A DNA stretch of 40,406 nt from Lachnospiraceae bacterium (GTDB taxonomy: Bacteria; Bacillota; Clostridia; Lachnospirales; Lachnospiraceae): NCBI GenBank assembly GCA_011959805.1, contig BLMC01000020.1, positions 1 to 40,406 of the forward strand, given 5' to 3'. The position numbers and the translations under genes are program-made. The first letter of the stretch is position 1; every line of letters starts with the position of its first letter. Below are positions 1 to 8,511 of the stretch, piece after piece. Below the pieces are notes generated by a model. The model was not told the origin of the DNA. It searched no databases and saw only the letters and a program-made list of their open reading frames with translations.

Positions 1-148
1 AAATACCTTTTGACCCCAACATCTTATAATAGACTTAAGAAAATCTATTACAATATCAATTCTCAAAAAACTATTTTTATTATTATATCGTTAAATTTAT
101 CAAATTGCAAACGGTGATTCTTTTGGAGGTTTATGTAGAGAATATCAA

Positions 149-181
149 GATAAAAAACGCCTGTCTTTGGCGTTTTTTATC
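149..181 (-). terminator. Bidirectional intrinsic terminator after the giant surface protein gene
   Basis: A 13-bp perfect inverted repeat (149-161 with 169-181) has a 7-nt loop, a GC core (ACGCC/GGCGT) and A/T tracts on both sides, so it can terminate transcription from either strand. It lies 10 bp downstream of the stop codon at 191 and ends the MMPL/surface-protein unit. In 1-148 I see no gene: one plus-strand GGAGG is followed by ATG and an immediate TAG. Confidence 0.85.
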
Positions 182-190
182 TTGTAATTA

Positions 191-3100
191 TCATTTATTA
201 TTTTTTTCTTCTTGCTTCTGTCTTTTCTTCTTTTTGTGTGCTTTTATATTTTTAATAAGAATAAATATAAGAACTACACCTGCTGTCACTCCTGTAACAT
301 AGCAAACAATCAGTATCCTATTTGCTTTTTGTTCCACAATGCAGAAATATTCTTGTGTGCCTGTCATGTCAACTTGCAAATATTGTCCTCTACTCTTGCT
401 CTCAACCATTGTCCAAACCCCGTCCAAATCTCTATAGACAACTGCGTCTTTATAGGGATTTAAAATGCGCAGTGCAAAGAACTCTTTCTCCTGAATACCA
501 CCATTTTCCAATATTACTTCATACACAATACTCTGTTTTCCAGCCGCTTCTTCTGGTGGTGCGATATCGCTTACTTTTACATTTAGTATGGTATCTTCTG
601 TAAAAATATCTTCCACTAGCGCATAGGGCTTTTTTCGTGTGCCTTTCTGAGCATTATCATCATTACTGCTCTGTACAACAGTCACATTGTCCTTATACTC
701 TGCTTCTACCACAAATGTACCGCGCATTCTCTGGTTGGAAACATCTGGCCACGCCCCATAAAAGCCTTCCTTTGTGGGAATCTGCGGAAAATTCAATCGG
801 TCAAGCTTTTCACCATACCGCACTTCCTCCGAACCAAGATAAGTATCTTCAATCTTATAAATCACTTTAAGATGCCAAAACTGTGTTGGAAGTTGTTCCA
901 CCGTCAACAAGTCCTCATAGCAAATTGGCTCTGCTACACCAAGATAGCTAATGTCATCAATTCCATGCATATCGTCGCTCACATAATAATTTCCAACAAT
1001 TTTTGGTTCCTGCTCCTGCGCGTCGATATCCATTTCTTCATAAGCAGCGGCTTGGCCTGCAATAGCACCTGCCCTGCCATTTACCGCTTGTACCTGCGCC
1101 ATCGCATAGCAATTTTTTAGTGTTTCTGCATATCCTGCAATCCCACCCACATTTTTATTGCCATTGACAGAACACAACGCATAACAATTTTTTATAATGG
1201 TAAAGGATTCGCCACAGATACCACCTACATAGTCGCCTTCTGTGCTTTCCACGCTTCCATAACACTCAGAATTTACAATAATCCCATGATTCATATAACC
1301 ACAAATGCCGCCGGCACCATTCTTTTTTGCTGTGACATATCCCTCATTCACACTGTCTGTCACAAGACATTTCATAATAAACCGTCTACCAATCTTATAG
1401 TCTACTGTGCCCGCCGCACTATCCTCAGGGTCCTCCTCATCAATGGACATAGCACCCGCAATCCCACCTACATTAATGTCTCCCTTTACAATACCTTTAT
1501 TAATACAGGCATCCGTCCGTCCAGTCGTGATGGTATCAATCTCATTATCATCCACATCTTCATACAATTCCTCAATACTTAAATTTTCCATATCAACCAT
1601 TCGGTCTGCCAACAAGTTAAAAACAACATTAAGTTGGTCATTAACTGCTCTAAGGTCCTCATTAATCTTGTCGGAATAGCCTGCTGCATTGTCGCTTAGT
1701 GTCTTGATACTATTGGACAATCCTTTTAATTGATTATGAAAATTCTCTTTTGTTCCATCAAACGTATCGCCCAGTTGAGAAAACTGAATATCCGGTTGCG
1801 CATTCATATAATTCACAATTCCCTTGACCCCATTGTTTGCCGACCGAAGTGCATTTAGCATATCCTGAATCTGATTCGTCGCCTTCTCTAAATCGCTTTT
1901 TGCCGCTTTCGCCGCATCCGATGTGTACGGAGAAATAATATTATAAATAGTAGTTAGACTGCTTAGAATCGCAGATGCCGACGTTGACATTGTTCCTAGT
2001 GATTCCACTAGATTTAATATCTCTGTTACAATGGCTTCCTGTTCTGCGTTAGAAAGCGTCTCCCAGCTTTTGTAAGAACCATCTGGCTTTTGCACAATGC
2101 TTTTAATATGATTGATAGACTTTTGTACTTGGTTTGAAGCCTGTGTCAGCTCGTCAAGCGCACCGCTAATATCAGTCTTGGAAGTATTGACAGCTTGCTC
2201 CTTATTCTGTTTTTGGAAGGAAATATTAACTGTGCAAGGTGCCTTTATCTTAGTAATATCAAACTCATAAAGATAAGAACCACTCTGTTTTTTGGAGACA
2301 GATAATTTTTTGTTGTCTGCATCCGTAACTTTTATACTTCCAACAGTATAGGAAACACTTGGTTTTACTGTGAGTGTCACTTTTCCCTGTGCATTGCCCA
2401 AATACGTGGCATCACCGCTAACATTGGACTTTAATACAATGTCAATTGGCTCAAACAATGCAATCACTTCGGCTTCCTTGTCCGGCATTATAAAAGAATA
2501 TCGTTTTCTATCACTTTCAAGATTAGGGATCTCACCATTTACTGTTATTTGATTCAAAACATATCCATTGTTTGATATAGGTGTCACATAAACTTTATCT
2601 CCTACCTTAGCGCTTGAGGTATCAGTCGCTATCGTTCCACCAGTGCTAGATGCTGTTATAATGTTATATGTAGTGGCACTATCTGTTGCAGAATCGTTCT
2701 TTTTTACAAAGGTAACAAAAGCAACATACTTATTGGGATCTGTATCCTCGATTTTAACAACATACTTATAAGTATGGTCATTCTCTTTTTTCTGCAACGC
2801 ACTTTTAGGAATTGGATTTGATGGTATTGTATTTGCACGAGTGTTATCTTCTGTCTTAAACATGGATTCTTGTGTTTCAAGTTCCTCTACTAAAATTCCC
2901 TCTGTCTCAAAAGGTTCTATTTCACTTTCATTGCTGTCCGCATTTCCTGTCTCTAAAGTATCTGCACCGGTTTCTTCAACAGATTCGTTCTCATTTTGAT
3001 TCGCACTCTCTGTTTCTATTGTATCGCCGTCATGCACTCCGTTGGATTCTTGCTCACTTTGAGCTGTATTTTCTATTTCTGTACTTTCTATTTTTGTACT

Positions 3101-5590
3101 TTCTATTTCTGTATTTTCTATTTCTATACTTTCTATCTCTGTATTTTCTATTTCTGTATTATTTTCTTCTGTGATTTCTGGCTCCTTACTGTCTATCCTT
3201 TCTGTTTCTATGGGGTTTCTAATCGATTCGTTTTCATTGTAGTCTGTACCACTTTCATTATTTTCTTTGTCTGTGGATATTGCTTCTTGCTGATTTTTGT
3301 CTGCATTCTTATTATTTTCTACAATTTGCACCTCTGATATTGTTCCACCCGGAAGCTTCTGAAATGCCAATGCAGCCTGCTCTGAAACATCATACCCTTG
3401 CTCTGAAACAATTGTAATTGTATAGCTAACTCCATCCGATGCCTTTGTGGCAGTTACCGTTCCACCAACATTAGACTCCGCAAAAATACGTCTGTCCAAA
3501 TCATTATCATACTGATATTGAAACAACACTTCTACCTCTGCATCGCAATCCGGCATTGTAAAACTCCATTCGTTTGCATCAGAACTGCTCTGTATTGGTG
3601 TGACCTTATTCCCATTGACTCGCATTTCTTTATATTGATAATTGGGTCTTGCCGCAATGTGGACTGTAACATTCTCTCTAGCCACACCAGTATTCCCTTC
3701 TGTTACATACGCTGTTCCGCCGGTTCCCGATCGAACTGTAATCTGATGTATTGACGCAGCAGTTTTAACAAATATTGCTTCCACCACTGTCGATACATTG
3801 TCTTTAATATCTGTCTTCCTGTCAAGTGTTATCTCATGGTCAACTGTCACGGCTCCTGAATAAGGATTCCCATTTACTTGAAAAGAATGGAACTGATATC
3901 CCCCAGATGGAGACGCCTTAAAAGTTACTTGATTGCCGTTCTGCGTCGTTGTAACACGTCCGCCTGCTGTTGATTTTACCAAAAATGCTCCTTTGTATAC
4001 AAACTCAGCTTTTATCTTGATATTCGCTTTCGGCATCACAAAAGTAAACTGATTTTCCTTGTCACTCACAGTAGAAATACCAATCTTTTTGCCCTTTTTA
4101 TCTGTCACTATCAAAGAGTTTTCTTTCAACGCATACCCCTCATCTGGTTTTACAGTAATTGTCACAGTCTCATTTGCTACTGGGTTGGTACTGTCTGTTG
4201 TGATTGTTCCGCCGACTGTTGAAAGCAAGGAGATTCGACTGTAATCCATCTCATTATATGAGGAATCATCCAGTTTTCCAAGAATATCCAAATCTTTGGA
4301 CAACTGCTCTGTCGTATCATTTAGACTATTCATTGCATCTCCAGCCGCCGACACATTGTTCAAAATCTCTGGGAGCAACGCAATAATATGTTCCATACGT
4401 CCTGCTACAGAATTTATTTCCGCTACGTTGTTATCTGTAAAATCCGTAATTTGTGTGACAAGTGCATCCCCTGAGTCAATGGCGTTATCCGCATAGGATT
4501 GCATCACATCTACATCGCTTTTAATTCCGTCCCCTGCTGCATCCATATCGTCAATTGTCTTGTCAATTAAATCATGCAGCTTATTAATCGCATTTCGCAG
4601 AGATTCTGCCTCATTAATCTCAATATATGGCTCCATCTGTCCTACAATACCGCCAATATCCTTTCGTCCATAAACAGTCCCTTGATTTGTACTCAACGAT
4701 ACAATTCCTGACTGTCGTCCCGCAATACCGCCAATATTATATCCTGTGTGTTCATATCCGACAGTTCCATAGTTAGTGCAACGCGATATCACACCGTCAG
4801 AAAATCCTGTAATACCTCCTGTATCAACACCACTGTACAGTTCACTCTCCTCGTTTGTCGCAAAACTCTCAATAATGCCCATTCCAGTGCCCATCTCATC
4901 ATCCTGCGCAACCCATGCACTATTATCATTGATGCCAGCTCTGTTTGTACAATAATTTAATACCCCATGATTGATGCCTACAATTCCGCCTGTGGAGTAG
5001 TAGCCGGTAATTCTACCTTTTGCAGAGCACCCTGCAATAGTTCCAGTACGCTCATTAACACCGGCAATTCCACCTACAGTATCTCGTCCGCTAACCGTTC
5101 CTTGAAAAGTACAATTTTTAATTGTACCGTGGTTCACTCCCACAATACTGCCAATACATTCCTGTTCATTCTCTGATGTAATATCGCCTTTTAACGTTAG
5201 ATTCTGAATGACACCATCTTTTTGTACATAGCGGAACAATCCTACAACATATCCATCTCCTTGACAGTGAAACCCAGAAATTGTGTGTCCCACACCATCA
5301 AAGATACCGTTAAATACTGGAATGCAATTTATTTCTATTCCTGTAAGGTCAATATCCGCCCTTAGGCTAACATACTTATCTTTTGACCAAGAATCAATAA
5401 AACATTTTGATGCGAACTCTGCAAACTGCTCTGGTGAAGTAATATCAATCTGTTCATATTGAATTGCGTCAGAAGCATTTGCCCCCTCCTCTGTTGACTC
5501 CATAGCTTTGACATTATGTATTGGAATCATACTGATTGTCACCACTACCGCCAAAGTCAACGCTAGGATTCGCTCATACATTTTATGCAT
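191..5590 (-). CDS. Giant cell-surface protein: GLUG repeats, coiled coils, bacterial repeat domains, C-terminal membrane anchor
   Basis: About 1,800 residues. A signal peptide (basic residues, then a hydrophobic stretch ending near NVKA) is followed by GLUG-like beta-helix repeats with GGIAG/GGIVG motifs (about 60-325), a helical coiled-coil segment (about 330-445), four 'bacterial repeat' beta domains with GGT motifs (about 460-760), an acidic E/N/T-rich linker (about 780-960), two more repeat domains (about 980-1130), a second coiled coil (about 1140-1345), a second GLUG block (about 1355-1525), a beta-rich domain, one transmembrane helix (about 1757-1780) and a Lys-rich cytoplasmic tail. 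It overlaps the end of the MMPL gene, so the two are co-transcribed. The start is ambiguous: GTG at 5599, ATG at 5590 (AGAAGG 8 nt upstream, chosen) or ATG at 5581. Surface location is well supported. Adhesive or structural function is inference. Confidence 0.9.
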   Translation of the reverse strand: MHKMYERILALTLAVVVTISMIPIHNVKAMESTEEGANASDAIQYEQIDITSPEQFAEFASKCFIDSWSKDKYVSLRADIDLTGIEINCIPVFNGIFDGVGHTISGFHCQGDGYVVGLFRYVQKDGVIQNLTLKGDITSENEQECIGSIVGVNHGTIKNCTFQGTVSGRDTVGGIAGVNERTGTIAGCSAKGRITGYYSTGGIVGINHGVLNYCTNRAGINDNSAWVAQDDEMGTGMGIIESFATNEESELYSGVDTGGITGFSDGVISRCTNYGTVGYEHTGYNIGGIAGRQSGIVSLSTNQGTVYGRKDIGGIVGQMEPYIEINEAESLRNAINKLHDLIDKTIDDMDAAGDGIKSDVDVMQSYADNAIDSGDALVTQITDFTDNNVAEINSVAGRMEHIIALLPEILNNVSAAGDAMNSLNDTTEQLSKDLDILGKLDDSSYNEMDYSRISLLSTVGGTITTDSTNPVANETVTITVKPDEGYALKENSLIVTDKKGKKIGISTVSDKENQFTFVMPKANIKIKAEFVYKGAFLVKSTAGGRVTTTQNGNQVTFKASPSGGYQFHSFQVNGNPYSGAVTVDHEITLDRKTDIKDNVSTVVEAIFVKTAASIHQITVRSGTGGTAYVTEGNTGVARENVTVHIAARPNYQYKEMRVNGNKVTPIQSSSDANEWSFTMPDCDAEVEVLFQYQYDNDLDRRIFAESNVGGTVTATKASDGVSYTITIVSEQGYDVSEQAALAFQKLPGGTISEVQIVENNKNADKNQQEAISTDKENNESGTDYNENESIRNPIETERIDSKEPEITEENNTEIENTEIESIEIENTEIESTKIESTEIENTAQSEQESNGVHDGDTIETESANQNENESVEETGADTLETGNADSNESEIEPFETEGILVEELETQESMFKTEDNTRANTIPSNPIPKSALQKKENDHTYKYVVKIEDTDPNKYVAFVTFVKKNDSATDSATTYNIITASSTGGTIATDTSSAKVGDKVYVTPISNNGYVLNQITVNGEIPNLESDRKRYSFIMPDKEAEVIALFEPIDIVLKSNVSGDATYLGNAQGKVTLTVKPSVSYTVGSIKVTDADNKKLSVSKKQSGSYLYEFDITKIKAPCTVNISFQKQNKEQAVNTSKTDISGALDELTQASNQVQKSINHIKSIVQKPDGSYKSWETLSNAEQEAIVTEILNLVESLGTMSTSASAILSSLTTIYNIISPYTSDAAKAAKSDLEKATNQIQDMLNALRSANNGVKGIVNYMNAQPDIQFSQLGDTFDGTKENFHNQLKGLSNSIKTLSDNAAGYSDKINEDLRAVNDQLNVVFNLLADRMVDMENLSIEELYEDVDDNEIDTITTGRTDACINKGIVKGDINVGGIAGAMSIDEEDPEDSAAGTVDYKIGRRFIMKCLVTDSVNEGYVTAKKNGAGGICGYMNHGIIVNSECYGSVESTEGDYVGGICGESFTIIKNCYALCSVNGNKNVGGIAGYAETLKNCYAMAQVQAVNGRAGAIAGQAAAYEEMDIDAQEQEPKIVGNYYVSDDMHGIDDISYLGVAEPICYEDLLTVEQLPTQFWHLKVIYKIEDTYLGSEEVRYGEKLDRLNFPQIPTKEGFYGAWPDVSNQRMRGTFVVEAEYKDNVTVVQSSNDDNAQKGTRKKPYALVEDIFTEDTILNVKVSDIAPPEEAAGKQSIVYEVILENGGIQEKEFFALRILNPYKDAVVYRDLDGVWTMVESKSRGQYLQVDMTGTQEYFCIVEQKANRILIVCYVTGVTAGVVLIFILIKNIKAHKKKKRQKQEEKNNK
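3066..3170 (-). repeat. 15-bp minisatellite coding for an IE(N/S)TE repeat
   Basis: Six clear and one degenerate 15-bp units (plus-strand consensus GTATTTTCTATTTCT) lie head to tail inside the surface protein gene. They encode an acidic pentapeptide repeat in the linker between the two sets of repeat domains. Because 15 is a multiple of three, copy-number change would alter length and not the reading frame. Confidence 0.85.
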
Positions 5591-8054
5591 CCTTTTCACC
5601 TTCTTCCTTCTCCATCAATTCTTTCAGACTTTTCTCATTATCTTCACGCATCTCAAGTTTTCCCATATTTACAAACAGACTTGCATCTCCGCGCACAAAT
5701 CCATGCACTTCACCGATAATTGTACCATTAATTTGTCCCTGCACTCTGCCATCAACGCGCATCAAACCGCTGGCACGTTCCATTTTTAACGGAATGGACA
5801 CTGCAAAAGAAGTCCTGTCTATAATCTTCTCGCCAAGTAACAAAATCTGTGGCAACACAAACATTACTGTAAAAATCGAAAGAATGGTTCCTCTGCCTAG
5901 ACATTGACCAATCCCACAGACTGCACCATCAGAAGACATCTGTCCAATAAAAATTCCTGCCAGCGCAAGCATTGTACCTGAAGTGACAATTGTTGGAAAT
6001 GCAAAGTTCATTGTCTCAATAATCGCGTCCTTTTTTGGCATCTTATCTTTAATTTCCAAAAATCTGCCTGAAATAACAATTGCATAGTCAATATTGGCAC
6101 CCATCTGAATTGAAGAAACAATCATAGCACTTAAGAAAAACACATTTTTTTGTTCTATTGAAGGGAAAGAAAAATTTACCCAAATCACGCCCTGAATAAC
6201 TGCAATCAAGAGAACTGGCATACCTGCTGACATAAAAGTAAACAACAGTACGATTAAAACAGCCAGAATCGAAACTACATTGACCACTGTATTGTCACGC
6301 TGGAATGTCTTATACAAATCGTACTGGCTAGTTGATTCTCCCGGAACCAACACCTCTGTCTTGTCATAATATTGTCCTGCAATCTCATGCATCTCATCCC
6401 CTTCTTCGGGCAGTGTCAGATAAATCAGCATACGACTATATTGTTGTCCTTGCAACTGGTCTAGTGCAATCTGCATCTTTGTATGCGCATCTTCCAATGT
6501 CTCCATCAAATCATCATCCAAGGTAACATAGCCCTCATCAACCTCGTCATACAAAAACATAAAAATATCAATTAGCGGAACACTATAGTTTGAAAAACCA
6601 TTGACAATTTTGGCATAGTTCTCATCATTCACAGCATAAGCCATATACAATAGTTCTGCTACTTCATAGTCAAGCTCCAACAATTCCGAGAAATCCCTCG
6701 CAGTCAACTTATCAGTCAACATATAGCCATCCATCGCCTCTGTATTGGCAAGCCCCTGCGAATGGTCCACTTCTGGCCTAGCATCTAATTCCTTTAGCAA
6801 CTTTTTCTCCTTCTCATAATTTCCTGCCGGAACGACAAGCGCCACAAAATTTTCCGGGCCAAAGCTCTCCTCAATCATTTCATCTACTAGCATGGCGTCG
6901 CTTTGAACTGGTGTTTCCAACTGCGTATAACCATACACATAAGGGCAATGCGACTGAATAATATATGCGCCTACCAACACAACAACAAACAATGGTGGAA
7001 TAATATATCGTGTCTTATAAGCAAACTTGCCGACAAAAGGTATCTCTGGAATAAAGCTTTTGTGTTTTGTCTTATCCATCGCCTTTCCAAAAAGCATAAT
7101 CAATCCTGGCATCAGCAAAAACACTGCGAGTAAACTCAATAAAATTGCGCGAATCAAACAAAGTGCCATATCGCTTCCAATACCAAATTGCATAAACATC
7201 ATGGCAATTAGTCCACCCATTGTAGTCAGTGAGCTTGAAAAAATTTCTGGAATTGCTTTGCTAAGTGCTACAATATCCGCTTCTCGAATGCCAAGTGTCC
7301 GGTGTTCTTCCTTATAACGGTTGCAAAAAATAACGGCGTAATCCACTGACAAAGCAAGCTGTAATACAATTGTGACCGAATCTGACACAAAGGAAATTGT
7401 TCCCATCATAAAATTGGTTCCCTTGGTAATCAGTGCCGCTGAACAAAATGTCAAAAGCAGAACTGGCACTTCTGCCCAGGTTTGCGACGTAAGCAATAAA
7501 ACGGATACCACCACAATCGCAACTAGCACACTGATTACAGACATTTCCTTTGCCAACTGTTCAGCCGATGCATCGCCCATCGCAGTCGATACATAAATGT
7601 CATAACCTTCAAGTAACGTCCGAACCTCATCCAACGCTTCTAACGCCCTGTCATCTGTCTCCTCATAACCAAATGTAATACTGTACAGTGCTGAAAAGTT
7701 ATTGTAATGTTTCTTGGAATTATCAAAATCTAGCATAATAATGCTGTCTAACGCCTGCAATTCTTGATAAATTGTGTCTGCCTCCTCATAAGGAATATTC
7801 GTCACCATCACTTTTGCAGTGCCATAAGTAATAAATTGTTCCTCCATGCGGTCAAGTCCCTGACTTGTCTCTGTTGTCTCTGGCAAATATGCCGAAAGCG
7901 CATTCTCCACTGCCACCCAATTCATAGAAACCACGGAAAAAATCAATGCGATTCCAAATAGCAGAAAAAACAAGTTGCGTCTGTCCACGATAAAAGTAGC
8001 AATTTTAATCATAAAACTACTATCTTCACCGCTTTTTTTGGATTGTTCGTCCAT
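5583..8054 (-). CDS. MMPL/RND-superfamily membrane exporter
   Basis: 823 residues with the duplicated RND fold: a first helix (about 25-50), a large extracytoplasmic loop, a bundle of five or six helices, then the same pattern again. The proton-relay type Asp-Tyr pairs of the MmpL family are present in both halves (VDYAVIF near 238, IDYAIVI near 655). Such proteins export lipids, lipopeptides or hydrophobic compounds using the proton gradient. After the last helix comes a cytoplasmic tail with a V-x-G-x-V/I-x-G repeat (about 767-795) and then a charged helix. The start has an excellent site (AAAGGAG, 8 nt before ATG). It is first in a two-gene unit with the giant surface protein, which suggests a shared envelope function. 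The substrate is unknown. Confidence 0.92.
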   Translation of the reverse strand: MDEQSKKSGEDSSFMIKIATFIVDRRNLFFLLFGIALIFSVVSMNWVAVENALSAYLPETTETSQGLDRMEEQFITYGTAKVMVTNIPYEEADTIYQELQALDSIIMLDFDNSKKHYNNFSALYSITFGYEETDDRALEALDEVRTLLEGYDIYVSTAMGDASAEQLAKEMSVISVLVAIVVVSVLLLTSQTWAEVPVLLLTFCSAALITKGTNFMMGTISFVSDSVTIVLQLALSVDYAVIFCNRYKEEHRTLGIREADIVALSKAIPEIFSSSLTTMGGLIAMMFMQFGIGSDMALCLIRAILLSLLAVFLLMPGLIMLFGKAMDKTKHKSFIPEIPFVGKFAYKTRYIIPPLFVVVLVGAYIIQSHCPYVYGYTQLETPVQSDAMLVDEMIEESFGPENFVALVVPAGNYEKEKKLLKELDARPEVDHSQGLANTEAMDGYMLTDKLTARDFSELLELDYEVAELLYMAYAVNDENYAKIVNGFSNYSVPLIDIFMFLYDEVDEGYVTLDDDLMETLEDAHTKMQIALDQLQGQQYSRMLIYLTLPEEGDEMHEIAGQYYDKTEVLVPGESTSQYDLYKTFQRDNTVVNVVSILAVLIVLLFTFMSAGMPVLLIAVIQGVIWVNFSFPSIEQKNVFFLSAMIVSSIQMGANIDYAIVISGRFLEIKDKMPKKDAIIETMNFAFPTIVTSGTMLALAGIFIGQMSSDGAVCGIGQCLGRGTILSIFTVMFVLPQILLLGEKIIDRTSFAVSIPLKMERASGLMRVDGRVQGQINGTIIGEVHGFVRGDASLFVNMGKLEMREDNEKSLKELMEKEEGEKDA

Positions 8055-8136
8055 AACCTTTCTCTCCTTTACACAGCAAGGGCATTGTCTATTTCACCAT
8101 ACCATCACTCTCTTATAAATTAACCTTGTGCCCTAT

Positions 8137-8165
8137 AGTATAGTATATTGTCTTTGCTTTTTCAA
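8137..8165 (-). promoter_or_regulatory. Sigma-A promoter for the MMPL/surface-protein unit
   Basis: On the minus strand TTGAAA (8160-8165) and TATACT (8137-8142) are separated by exactly 17 bp. The predicted start of transcription is near 8130, about 75 nt before the MMPL start codon. Confidence 0.8.
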
Positions 8166-8166
8166 G

Positions 8167-8183
8167 AATGACTTATGGTCATT
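8167..8183. promoter_or_regulatory. Candidate operator: AATGAC-N5-GTCATT palindrome
   Basis: A perfect 6+6 bp inverted repeat with a 5-bp centre lies one base upstream of the -35 box of the MMPL promoter. The spacing suits a dimeric regulator such as a TetR-family protein, a common partner of RND exporters. No such regulator gene is in the window. The palindrome is seen; its function is inferred. Confidence 0.5.
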
Positions 8184-8260
8184 TTATTATTTTATTCTTT
8201 TTTTAGAATATTAAGTAAAAAATTTTTTCTTTCTCTACCTGCTGACTATTTTCCTTTGAA

Positions 8261-8473
8261 CACCCATGTGCAATCGAGTAGGGAAGGTTACTTCCCCTCC
8301 TCGCGCGCCGGGCACTCGTCAGCGAACCGATAAATCGGTTTGATGACAAATTTCACTTAGGTGCCCGTGTATAATCGAGTAGGGAAGGTTACTTCCCCTA
8401 CTCGCCGCGCCGGGCACCCGTCAGCGAACCGATGAATCGGTTTGATGACGAATTTCACTTGGGTGCCCGTGTG
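8261..8473. repeat. Two 101-bp tandem repeats with nested palindromes
   Basis: Units of about 101 bp (8272-8372 and 8373-8473, preceded by a partial junction at 8261-8271) are nearly identical. Each contains a GTAGGGAAG/CTTCCCCTAC-type hairpin, an AACCGAT/ATCGGTT-type hairpin and, in the second unit, a 9-bp outer stem CGGGCACCC/GGGTGCCCG (8412-8420 with 8461-8469). The DNA is much richer in G and C than its surroundings and carries no convincing gene. It lies between the terminator of the polysaccharide locus and the MMPL promoter. Confidence 0.8.
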
Positions 8474-8476
8474 CAT

Positions 8477-8503
8477 AAAAAAAGAACTCCATAGAGTCCT
8501 TTT
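8477..8503 (-). terminator. Terminator of the polysaccharide operon
   Basis: On the minus strand AAGGACTC-TATG-GAGTTCTT (8501 to 8482, one G-T pair) is followed by a run of seven T. It begins about 10 bp after the stop codon of the last glycosyltransferase gene. The plus strand also has a T run after the stem, so it may be bidirectional. Confidence 0.85.
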
Positions 8504-8511
8504 TATTCGTT

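Noticed and set aside
2872-3337. Plus-strand frames with a repetitive Phe/Tyr/Leu-rich product
   Set aside because: They are the reverse complement of the acidic minisatellite in the surface protein gene.
8261-8473. CRISPR array
   Set aside because: There are only two long units in direct contact, with no short repeats and no unique spacers.
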